Assembly (NCBI GenBank): GCA_937888775.1
Contig: CALAQT010000167.1
Span: 1-7,222, forward strand
Length of the DNA: 7,222 bases
From: an uncultured Actinomycetes bacterium
Lineage (GTDB): Bacteria > Actinomycetota > Thermoleophilia > Solirubrobacterales > Solirubrobacteraceae
Direction: 5' to 3'
Part shown: one piece after another, positions 1 to 5,228 of the stretch
Numbering within the stretch: the first letter of the stretch is position 1
How the letters are laid out: every line of letters begins with the position of its first letter
Position numbers and translations under genes: made by a program
Notes under the pieces: generated by a model
Seen by the model: the letters and a program-made list of their open reading frames with translations, nothing else
The model's database searches: none
What the model was told of the DNA's origin: nothing

Positions 1-4
1 ACCC

Positions 5-30
5 GAATCCCGCGCCACCACGCGGGATTC
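5..30. terminator. Perfect 10-bp hairpin, probable transcription terminator
   Basis: The arms GAATCCCGCG (5-14) and CGCGGGATTC (21-30) are exact reverse complements around a 6-base loop, CCACCA. On the minus strand the hairpin starts 6 bases after the TGA (37-39) of the DUF1330-like remnant and lies downstream of the mttB-like gene, so it is well placed to end that transcript. There is no clear U-run on either side: the plus-strand tail is AACCTTTC, and only four bases remain on the other side. It could be bidirectional, or end a plus-strand gene outside the window. The stem is certain; the terminator role is inferred. Confidence 0.55.
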
Positions 31-36
31 AACCTT

Positions 37-144
37 TCAAATGCGAAAACTTCCGTTTAGGTATCCCGGGTCGGCGATCATGGTCAGGAAGGCGGCCCGG
101 GACGGGTACTGCACCGCCAGCACCAGGTCCCACTCCGCCTCGTC
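37..144 (-). pseudogene. 5'-truncated remnant resembling the C-terminal half of a DUF1330-family protein
   Basis: Reading the minus strand from 144 down to the TGA at 37-39 gives about 35 codons that look like real protein: DEAEWDLVLAVQYPSR, then AAFLTMIADPGYL, then NGSFRI and stop. The W-D-x-V-x-x-V-x-YPSR-x-AFL-x-M-x-x-x-P-x-Y pattern is what I recall from DUF1330 proteins, small ferredoxin-like-fold proteins of unknown function. The frame stays open upstream only to an in-frame stop at 184-186, without a good start codon or ribosome binding site, and it runs into the 3' end of the mttB-like gene in another frame. The N-terminal half is therefore missing, and the product also ends earlier than I expect for the family. 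It is most likely a decayed gene whose 5' part was lost when the mttB-like gene came to lie next to it. The family call is from memory and moderate. Confidence 0.45.
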
Positions 145-154
145 AGCGCTGCAG

Positions 155-1597
155 CTAGTCCCCCAACTCGGCGCGGCGGCGGATCACGAACTCCTCGAGC
201 TCCGATCGCAGTGCGTCGTCGAGCGGCGGCTGCTCGTAGCTCTCCAGCGTGGCGCGCCAGATCTCGCCCGCGCGGGCGGTGGTGTCACGCGCGCCCTTCT
301 TGGTCCAGCGATCGAAGTTCTCGGTCGAGGACAGCAGCGGGCGATAGAAGCACTCGCGGAAGCGCTCGAGCGTGTGGGCGGCGCCAAGGAAATGGCCGCC
401 GGCCCCGACTTCGGTGTGGGCGTCAAAGGCCAGGCTGGCCTCGTCGATCTCCAGCGGCGTGAACTCGTGCCTCAGCTCTCGCAGCAATTCGATGTCGACG
501 ATGAACTTCTCATAGCAGGACACCAGCCCGCCCTCCAGCCAGCCCGCCGAGTGCATCACGAAGTTCGCGCCGGCCAGGAAGGTGGGCATCAAGGTCATCA
601 GCGACTCGTACGCAGCCTGGGCATCGACGGTCTGTGACGCGTTCAGCGCGCCGCCACCGCGCCAGGGCAACCCGAAACGGCGGGCGATCTGCCCCGTGCA
701 GAGGACGCCGATCCCTGACTCCGGGGTCCCGAACGAAGGCGAACCGGACTGCATGTCGGTGTTGGACAGAAACGACCCGAACACCACCGGCGCCCCCGGC
801 CGGATCAGCTGGGCGAGCGCGATCCCGGCCAGCGCCTCGGCCATCTGCTGCACGAGCGTGGCCGGGAGTGAGACCGGCGACATCGCACCCATCAACAAGA
901 ACGGCGTGATCACCACGGCCTGGTTGGCCTTGACGTACTCGAACATCGCGCCGAGCATCCGGTCGTCGTAGCGCAGCGGGGAATTGACGTTGATCAGCGA
1001 GATCGACACCGGCGCGCGCTCGATCGCCTCACGCCCGCCGAACAGGATCTCCCCCATCGCGATCGTGTCGACGGCGTTGGGCCCCGAGGTGACCGACCCC
1101 ATATAGGGCTTGTCCGACAGCGTCTGCAGCGCGTAGACCATGTCCAGGTGGCGCGAGTCGAGCGGGCGGTCCTCGGGCTCGCAGATCGTCCCGCCCGGGG
1201 AGTCGAGCTCCGGGAAGGCCTGCGCAAGGCGAACAAGATTCTCAAAGTCGGCCATCTTGGCGTCACGCCTCACGTCGCCCTCACGGATGAAGGGGCAGCC
1301 GTAGACCGGCGCGAACACCATGTGGTCACCGCCGATGTGAGCCGTGTTGGCCGGATTGCGCGCCTGTAATTCAAATTCCCGGGGTGCCTTGGCGACCTGC
1401 TCCAGGATGAAGTCGGGATCGAAGCGGACGCGGTTCTCCTCCTCCACGATCTGACCGGCGCCGCGCAGCAGTTCCACCGCCTCGGGCAGCAGGAACTCGA
1501 TCCCGAGCTCGGAGACGATCCGTCGCCAGCCCTTGTCGAGCACGTCCATCGCGTCCTCGCTGAGGATCTCATAGCGGGGCATGGCGTTTACGAACAA
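155..1597 (-). CDS. Trimethylamine methyltransferase (MttB) family protein, non-pyrrolysine; substrate unknown
   Basis: This is a 480-residue MttB-superfamily (COG5598) protein. Members of the non-pyrrolysine branch, such as glycine betaine methyltransferase MtgB, move a methyl group from a quaternary amine to the cobalt of a partner corrinoid protein in the cytoplasm. Family signs are the N-terminal LSEDAMDVLDKGWRRIVSELG helix region, the central FGSFLSNTDMQSGSPSFGTPE segment, the NFVMHSAGWLEGGL stretch and the late GAGGHFLGAAHTLERFRECFYRP segment near residue 400. The length is usual for the family. The frame has no internal amber codon, so it does not depend on pyrrolysine. I chose a TTG start (1597-1595) because GAGGGAGG (1610-1603) lies 5 bases before it; the ATG at 1582 (MPRYEIL, 475 residues) is 20 bases from that site and is the alternative. 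It is divergent from the corrinoid operon, which supplies its partner. Betaine, carnitine, proline betaine or similar compounds are candidates; none can be chosen from sequence alone. Confidence 0.9.
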   Translation of the reverse strand: MFVNAMPRYEILSEDAMDVLDKGWRRIVSELGIEFLLPEAVELLRGAGQIVEEENRVRFDPDFILEQVAKAPREFELQARNPANTAHIGGDHMVFAPVYGCPFIREGDVRRDAKMADFENLVRLAQAFPELDSPGGTICEPEDRPLDSRHLDMVYALQTLSDKPYMGSVTSGPNAVDTIAMGEILFGGREAIERAPVSISLINVNSPLRYDDRMLGAMFEYVKANQAVVITPFLLMGAMSPVSLPATLVQQMAEALAGIALAQLIRPGAPVVFGSFLSNTDMQSGSPSFGTPESGIGVLCTGQIARRFGLPWRGGGALNASQTVDAQAAYESLMTLMPTFLAGANFVMHSAGWLEGGLVSCYEKFIVDIELLRELRHEFTPLEIDEASLAFDAHTEVGAGGHFLGAAHTLERFRECFYRPLLSSTENFDRWTKKGARDTTARAGEIWRATLESYEQPPLDDALRSELEEFVIRRRAELGD

Positions 1598-1602
1598 GCG
1601 GG

Positions 1603-1610
1603 CCTCCCTC
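1603..1610 (-). promoter_or_regulatory. Shine-Dalgarno of the mttB-like gene, favours a TTG start
   Basis: On the minus strand the sequence is GAGGGAGG, then CCCGC, then TTG. The GGGAGG core sits 5 bases before TTG (1597-1595) but 20 bases before the in-frame ATG at 1582. This is the strongest ribosome binding site in the window and argues for the five-residue longer N-terminus (MFVNA before MPRYEIL). Confidence 0.6.
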
Positions 1611-1620
1611 AGATCGTGTC

Positions 1621-1648
1621 TTGACGCAGCGGTGCGCACCCGTAATAT
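1621..1648 (+). promoter_or_regulatory. Sigma70-type promoter of the regulator-corrinoid operon, leaderless
   Basis: TTGACG (1621-1626) and TAATAT (1643-1648) are separated by 16 bases, close to the housekeeping consensus. Transcription would start about 7 bases after the -10 box, at 1655 or 1656, which is the A of the ATG at 1656. There is no Shine-Dalgarno sequence before that ATG, so the regulator mRNA is probably leaderless, a common arrangement in actinobacteria. The AT-rich -10 stands out from its GC-rich surroundings. Confidence 0.65.
1631..1640. promoter_or_regulatory. 10-bp perfect palindrome inside the promoter spacer, possible operator
   Basis: GGTGCGCACC is its own reverse complement and lies between the -35 (1621-1626) and -10 (1643-1648) boxes of the plus-strand promoter, at about the predicted start of the minus-strand transcript. 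A protein bound here could block both. A 10-bp palindrome in GC-rich DNA can also occur by chance. Confidence 0.25.
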
Positions 1649-1673
1649 ATCTGGCATGGAACAACAGTTCCAA
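1644..1673 (-). promoter_or_regulatory. Candidate promoter of the mttB-like gene
   Basis: On the minus strand TTGGAA (1673-1668) and TATATT (1649-1644) are 18 bases apart. The predicted start is near 1637, giving a leader of about 40 bases that contains the GAGGGAGG ribosome binding site. The -10 box shares its AT-rich core with the -10 box of the divergent promoter, and the -35 box overlaps the TGGAAC/GTTCCA palindrome, so the two directions probably compete or are controlled together. The -35 match is moderate. Confidence 0.45.
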
Positions 1674-2429
1674 AAAGCCACCGCGGTTGACCGCGGCGCC
1701 GACCTGCTGGTCCGCGTGCTGGAGTCAGAACAACCGGTCGCCCTGGCCGAGTTGGCGTCGGCCAGCGGCATCCCCAAGAGCACCGTCTCGCGTCTGGTCA
1801 GTGCGCTGGAGCGCCGCGGCCTGGTGGAACAGGACGGAGAGCGTGGTCGCCTACGCCCCGGTCCGGCGATCCTGCGGGTGGCCGAGCGCGGCATGCTCGA
1901 GCGCAGCGTGGTCGAGCTGGCGGGTGCGTCACTGGACGCGCTGGCCCAGCTCACCGGTGAGACGATCAACCTGGCGGTAGCGGCCCGGCACGGGGTCGAG
2001 CACATAGCCCAGGTCGACAGCAGCCACTTCCTCGGCGCCGGTCAGTGGGTGGGCCGCTCGGTCGAGTACCACTGCACGGCGGTCGGCAAGGTCTTCATGG
2101 CCTTCGGCCGCGCGACGATGCCGGCCCGTCCGCTGACGCAGCTGACCGCCTACACGATCACCGATCCGCTGCAGCTGCGCGCCGAGCTCGACGTCGTCCG
2201 CCGTGAGGAATTCGCCACCGCCATCGACGAGCTCGAGGAGGGGCTCGCGGCGATCGCGGCGCCGGTCAGGGGTGCAGGCGGCGAGGTGATCGCCGCGCTC
2301 AGCATCTCCGGTCCGACGATCCGCATGACGCCGGCGCGGATCCTCGAGCTGCAACCAGTCCTGATCGACGAGGCACGGACCCTCAGCCGCCGCCTCGGCA
2401 ACCCCAAGGAAGGAGAACACGCCGCATGA
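1656..2429 (+). CDS. IclR-family transcriptional regulator
   Basis: This is a 257-residue DNA-binding regulator of the usual IclR length. Residues about 10-70 form the N-terminal winged helix-turn-helix (AVDRGADLLVRVLE, LAELASASGIPKSTVSRLVSALERRGLV); residues about 80-250 form the IclR effector-binding domain, with VGRSVEYHCTAVGKVFMAF and a C-terminal EEGLAAIAAPV-GGEVIAALSISGP stretch. IclR proteins usually bind small organic acids or aromatic compounds and act as dimers on palindromes. The ATG at 1656 is chosen because it lies at the predicted transcription start and because upstream extension would run through the promoter. It is the first gene of the operon and overlaps the corrinoid gene by ATGA, and it diverges from the mttB-like gene. 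It therefore probably regulates both units and itself. Whether it represses or activates is not visible; the effector may be the methylated substrate or a demethylated product. Confidence 0.9.
   Translation: MEQQFQKATAVDRGADLLVRVLESEQPVALAELASASGIPKSTVSRLVSALERRGLVEQDGERGRLRPGPAILRVAERGMLERSVVELAGASLDALAQLTGETINLAVAARHGVEHIAQVDSSHFLGAGQWVGRSVEYHCTAVGKVFMAFGRATMPARPLTQLTAYTITDPLQLRAELDVVRREEFATAIDELEEGLAAIAAPVRGAGGEVIAALSISGPTIRMTPARILELQPVLIDEARTLSRRLGNPKEGEHAA
1657..1672. promoter_or_regulatory. IclR-like operator palindrome TGGAAC-AACA-GTTCCA
   Basis: Two perfect 6-bp arms surround 4 bases. The arms resemble the E. coli IclR box, TGGAAA-N3-TTTCCA, with one base more in the spacer. The site covers the regulator's own start codon and, on the minus strand, the candidate -35 box of the mttB-like gene. 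A bound regulator could thus block a leaderless start in one direction and RNA polymerase in the other. The palindrome is seen directly; the operator role is inferred. Confidence 0.5.
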
Positions 2430-3091
2430 CCCACGAGGAGATCCTGCAGCTGCTCTACGACGAGACGCTGGTCGGCAACGCACCGGTGGTTCGCGACGGT
2501 GTCAATGACGGACTCGCTGACGGCCTCGAGCCCGAACGGATGCTCTATGACGCGCTGATCCCGTCTCTGGAGGAGGTTGGCGCGCGCTTTGAGCGGGGTG
2601 ACTACTTCGTCCCGGAGATGCTGATCGCCGCCCGGGCAATGCAGGGGGCGCTGGACATCCTGCGCCCGCTGCTGGCCGAGACCGACACCCAGCAGGTCGG
2701 GACCTTTCTAATGGGAACCGTCAAGGGAGACGTCCACGACATCGGCAAAAACCTCTGCAACATCATGCTCGAGGGGGCCGGCTTCACCGTGATCGACCTC
2801 GGCGTCAACGTGCCGCCGGAGAAGTTCGTGCAGCAGATCGGCGAGCACAAGCCCGACGTCGTCGGCTTCTCGGCCTTCCTGACCACAACGATGCCGATGT
2901 TCAAGGCGAACCTCAACGCGCTGGAGAAGGCCGGGATCCGTGACGACGTGATCGTCATGGTCGGCGGCGCGCCCGTCACCCAGGAGTACGCCGATGCCGT
3001 CGGCGCCGACGGCTACTCGGCCGACGCCTCTTCCGCGGTCAAGAAGGCCAAAGAGCTGATCGGACTCAAGCGGGAGCGGGTGCCGGCGTGA
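2426..3091 (+). CDS. Corrinoid (B12-binding) methyltransferase protein, MtbC/MttC/MtgC type
   Basis: This 221-residue protein carries the cobamide that shuttles the methyl group between the MttB-like enzyme and the folate methyltransferase. Residues about 1-85 are the helical methionine-synthase cap domain (EEVGARFERGDYFVPEML); residues about 90-215 are the Rossmann-like B12-binding domain. The cobalt-ligand motif GDVHDIGKN is at residues 101-109 with His104 as lower axial ligand, followed by FSAFLTTTM (S149; the usual family form is SALLTTTM) and VGGAPV (180-181) near the nucleotide tail. Length and domain order are typical of the family. The ATG overlaps the regulator's TGA by 4 bases, and AAGGAAGGAG (2406-2415) lies 10 bases before it. 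Its place with MttB, MtgA-like and RACo genes identifies it as a dedicated demethylase partner instead of a methionine synthase fragment. Confidence 0.94.
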   Translation: MTHEEILQLLYDETLVGNAPVVRDGVNDGLADGLEPERMLYDALIPSLEEVGARFERGDYFVPEMLIAARAMQGALDILRPLLAETDTQQVGTFLMGTVKGDVHDIGKNLCNIMLEGAGFTVIDLGVNVPPEKFVQQIGEHKPDVVGFSAFLTTTMPMFKANLNALEKAGIRDDVIVMVGGAPVTQEYADAVGADGYSADASSAVKKAKELIGLKRERVPA

Positions 3092-3459
3092 AGGACCTCG
3101 TCGCCCGCGCCGAGCACCTGATCAAGAAGCCCATCTGGGGCTGTGAGATGTGCGGTCAGTGCGTGCTGCACTCGACCGGTCTGACCTGCCCGATGACCTG
3201 TCCCAAGACGCTTCGCAACGGTCCCTGCGGCGGGGTGCGCGCCAACGGCAACTGCGAGGTCAAGCCGGAGATGCGCTGCGTGTGGCTGAAGGCCTACGAG
3301 CGCTCCGAGCGCCTGCCCCTGTGGCGCGGGCACATCGACGACCTGCGCCCGCCGGTCGACAACACGCTCAAAGGCACCTCGGCCTGGGGCAACCTGATCA
3401 GCGGACGTGACCGGCGAGTCCCCGCCGGCTGGGCGGCGGGCGCGGATGACACACCTTGA
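3088..3459 (+). CDS. MetV-like cysteine-rich protein (methylenetetrahydrofolate reductase C-terminal domain)
   Basis: This is a 123-residue protein with the MTHFR_C domain, found as a separate subunit (MetV) beside MetF in acetogens and other bacteria, where it binds metal and is thought to connect MetF with an electron carrier. Eight cysteines lie in residues 19-64: C19, C22, C25, C34, C38, C47, C56 and C64, in the pattern CEMCGQC, TCPMTCPK, GPCGGV, GNCEV, RCVW. That number could hold an iron-sulfur cluster, zinc, or both. The second half (about 66-123) has no cysteines. It is shorter than the MetV proteins I recall from acetogens and is close to the bare domain. The GTG start at 3088 overlaps the previous TGA (GTGA), and GGGAG lies about 11 bases upstream. 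Its 3' end overlaps metF by 14 bases, fitting a MetV-MetF complex. Confidence 0.85.
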   Translation: MKDLVARAEHLIKKPIWGCEMCGQCVLHSTGLTCPMTCPKTLRNGPCGGVRANGNCEVKPEMRCVWLKAYERSERLPLWRGHIDDLRPPVDNTLKGTSAWGNLISGRDRRVPAGWAAGADDTP

Positions 3460-4384
3460 GCGCAAGCTCGCGGCGCGCGAGTTCGTAGTCACCGCCGAGC
3501 TGCCGGTCATCGATGGCGGCGGTCACGCCGAGATCCTGCGGCAGCTGGAGCCGATGCGGCCCTTCGTGGACGCCTTCAACGCCACCGACAATCCCGCCGC
3601 GCACGCTCACTGCTCACCGCTGGCGGTGTCGATTGCGCTAGCGCAGGCTGGGGCCGAGCCGATCATGCAGCTGGTCTGTCGTGATCGCAACCGGCTCGCG
3701 CTCGAGGCCGATCTGATGGGCGCGGCCTTGCACGGCGTGCAGAACATCAGCGCGCTGACCGGCGACGACGTAAGCGCCGGCGACGAGCCCGAGGCGCGCC
3801 GCGTATTCGACCTGGACAGTCCGCAGCTGATCGCGCTTGCCCGCACGCTGAACAGCGGCCACTATCTGTCAGGCCGCCGGATCGAGCCCGCGCCACACTT
3901 CTACGTGGGCGCCGTGGAGAACCCCGGAGCCCCCCCGTTCGAATACCGGGTGCGCCGCGCTGCCAAGAAGGCGCTCGCCGGCGCTCGCTTCCTGCAGCTG
4001 CAGCTCTGTTACCGGCCCGAGCTGCTGGAGCGCTTCATGCGCGCCGCTCACGACACCGGCCTCGCCGAGCGGATCGCGCTGATCCCGTCGATCTGCATCC
4101 TGCGCTCGGTGGGCGGGATGCGCTTCGTCGCGGGCAACGTGCCCGGGATCGACGTCCCGCCTGAGACCCTCGCACGCGTCCAGGCCGCCGCCAACGCCGA
4201 GGCCGAATGCTTTGAGATCGCCTATGAACTCGCCTCCCACGCCCTTTCCCAGCCCGGCATCGCGGGCCTTCACTTCATCTCGTTCCGCCGGGACGCGGGC
4301 ATCGCCAAGCTGTGCACGCGCCTGGGTATCCCACCCCGAGTCGAAAGAGAGACCCATGGACACAGTGCTTCGCTCGCGGTCTAA
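3446..4384 (+). CDS. metF: 5,10-methylenetetrahydrofolate reductase (MetF family)
   Basis: This is a 312-residue TIM-barrel flavoprotein that interconverts methylene-THF and methyl-THF. Visible motifs are VTAEL near residue 18 (in place of the catalytic-Glu FEFFPP region of E. coli MetF), NATDNPAAHAHCSPLA, the strongly conserved MQLVCRDRNRLALEADLMGAA and SALTGDD (flavin and folate binding), FDLDSPQL, VGAVENPGAPPFEYR, GARFLQLQLCY and, near the end, LHFISFRRD. The Tyr of the E. coli VAAYPE segment is replaced by Asn (VENPGAPP), as I recall from the MetV-associated branch. I chose the ATG at 3446; a GTG at 3407 in frame would add 13 low-complexity residues and overlap the upstream gene more. Beside methyl-corrinoid genes it more likely oxidises methyl-THF to methylene-THF than serves methionine synthesis. 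The following gene overlaps it by 29 bases. The electron acceptor is not visible here. Confidence 0.9.
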   Translation: MTHLERKLAAREFVVTAELPVIDGGGHAEILRQLEPMRPFVDAFNATDNPAAHAHCSPLAVSIALAQAGAEPIMQLVCRDRNRLALEADLMGAALHGVQNISALTGDDVSAGDEPEARRVFDLDSPQLIALARTLNSGHYLSGRRIEPAPHFYVGAVENPGAPPFEYRVRRAAKKALAGARFLQLQLCYRPELLERFMRAAHDTGLAERIALIPSICILRSVGGMRFVAGNVPGIDVPPETLARVQAAANAEAECFEIAYELASHALSQPGIAGLHFISFRRDAGIAKLCTRLGIPPRVERETHGHSASLAV

Positions 4385-5228
4385 GACCGTGACGATCGGC
4401 GCCGAGCGGCCGTTCTGCATCATCGGCGAGCGGATCAACCCCACCGGGCGCAAGAAGTTCGCCGAGGAGCTGCGCGGCGGCGATCTGTCGACCGTCACAC
4501 TCGACGCGCTCGCGCAGGCGCAGGCCGGCGCCGACATGGTCGACGTCAACGCGGGGATCCCGCTGGTCGACGAGCCCGAGCTGCTCAAATCGATGCTGCG
4601 CGCTGTCCAGGACGCGGTTGACCTACCGATCTGCATCGACTCGTCGGTGATCGAGGCGCTGGAGGCCGGGCTGTCGGTCTACGAGGGCCGAGCGTTGGTC
4701 AACTCGGTCACCGCCGAGGACGAGCGGCTTGAGGAGATCCTGCCGCTGGTGGCCAAGTACGACGCGGCGGTGATCGGACTCGCCAACGACGAGACCGGAA
4801 TCCCGGAGACGCCGGAGAAGCGGCTCGAATGCGCGCGTAAGATCGTCGGCGTCGCCAACGACCACGGGATCGCGACCGAGGACGTGATCATCGACCCGCT
4901 GGCGATGACCGTCGGGGCGGCGACCGACGCGGTCACGATCACGCTCGCCACGATCAGCCTGATCCGCGACGAGCTCGGCGTCAACATGTGCCTGGGCGCC
5001 TCCAACGTGTCCTTCGGACTGCCCCAGCGCCACGCGCTCAACGCGGGCTTTCTGCCGATGGCGATGGCCGCCGGGTTGACCGGCGCGATCATGTCGACCG
5101 CGGAGGTCTGCGTCCAGGCGGTGCGGGCCTCAGATCTGCTGCTGGGTCACGATCCGTGGGGCGGGAGCTGGATCGCCGCGCACCGGGCTCGCCAGGCGGC
5201 GCAGCAGGAGGCGGCCGGGAGTCCATGA
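4356..5228 (+). CDS. Methyltetrahydrofolate:corrinoid methyltransferase (pterin-binding, MtgA/AcsE-like)
   Basis: This 290-residue protein has the dihydropteroate-synthase-like TIM barrel of methyltransferases that move a methyl group between a corrinoid protein and tetrahydrofolate. It shows IIGERINPTGRKKF at the first strand, ADMVDVNAGIP, PICIDSS, ALVNSVTAED, VIIDPLAMTVG and CLGASNVSFGLPQR. The Asn in SNVSFG corresponds to the Asn that binds the pterin N5 in acetogen MeTr, and the Asp residues of DVNAG and IDPL match the pterin-binding acids. It is not folP: the true synthase motifs are replaced and the neighbours are all corrinoid genes. The likely direction is methyl-corrinoid plus THF to methyl-THF, as in the MtgA of glycine betaine systems. 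The ATG at 4356 lies within the metF 3' end, with a weak GAGAG upstream (about 4347-4351). An upstream extension would only read metF out of frame. Confidence 0.92.
   Translation: MDTVLRSRSKTVTIGAERPFCIIGERINPTGRKKFAEELRGGDLSTVTLDALAQAQAGADMVDVNAGIPLVDEPELLKSMLRAVQDAVDLPICIDSSVIEALEAGLSVYEGRALVNSVTAEDERLEEILPLVAKYDAAVIGLANDETGIPETPEKRLECARKIVGVANDHGIATEDVIIDPLAMTVGAATDAVTITLATISLIRDELGVNMCLGASNVSFGLPQRHALNAGFLPMAMAAGLTGAIMSTAEVCVQAVRASDLLLGHDPWGGSWIAAHRARQAAQQEAAGSP

Noticed and set aside
41..637. Long plus-strand open frame over the mttB-like gene
   Set aside because: It is antisense to a clear family member, rich in Arg/Gln/Ala/Leu, and has no recognisable motif; it is a shadow of GC-rich coding sequence.
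155..1597. Pyrrolysine-containing trimethylamine methyltransferase (mttB proper)
   Set aside because: There is no in-frame amber codon before the natural TAG at 155-157, and no pyl genes are visible.
1581..1655. Upstream ATG at 1581 for the IclR gene
   Set aside because: It would place the promoter and the divergent start region inside the coding frame; the added 25 residues do not belong to the family.
1681..1696. CCGCGG-TTGA-CCGCGG repeat in the IclR coding region
   Set aside because: Each arm is a common GC-rich hexamer and encodes ordinary residues before the helix-turn-helix; chance is the simpler explanation.
1598..2005. N-terminal extension of the mttB-like frame to an ATG at 2005
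   Set aside because: It would run antisense through the IclR gene and the promoters; the added residues are Ser/Arg/Thr-rich and unlike the family.
4212..4355. Earlier start for the folate methyltransferase
   Set aside because: The extra 48 residues are metF read in another frame; the family alignment begins after the ATG at 4356.
4988..5224. Earlier start for the RACo-like protein
   Set aside because: The extra residues are the 3' part of the preceding gene in another frame and are Arg/Gly-rich; the ATGA overlap at 5225 fits the operon.
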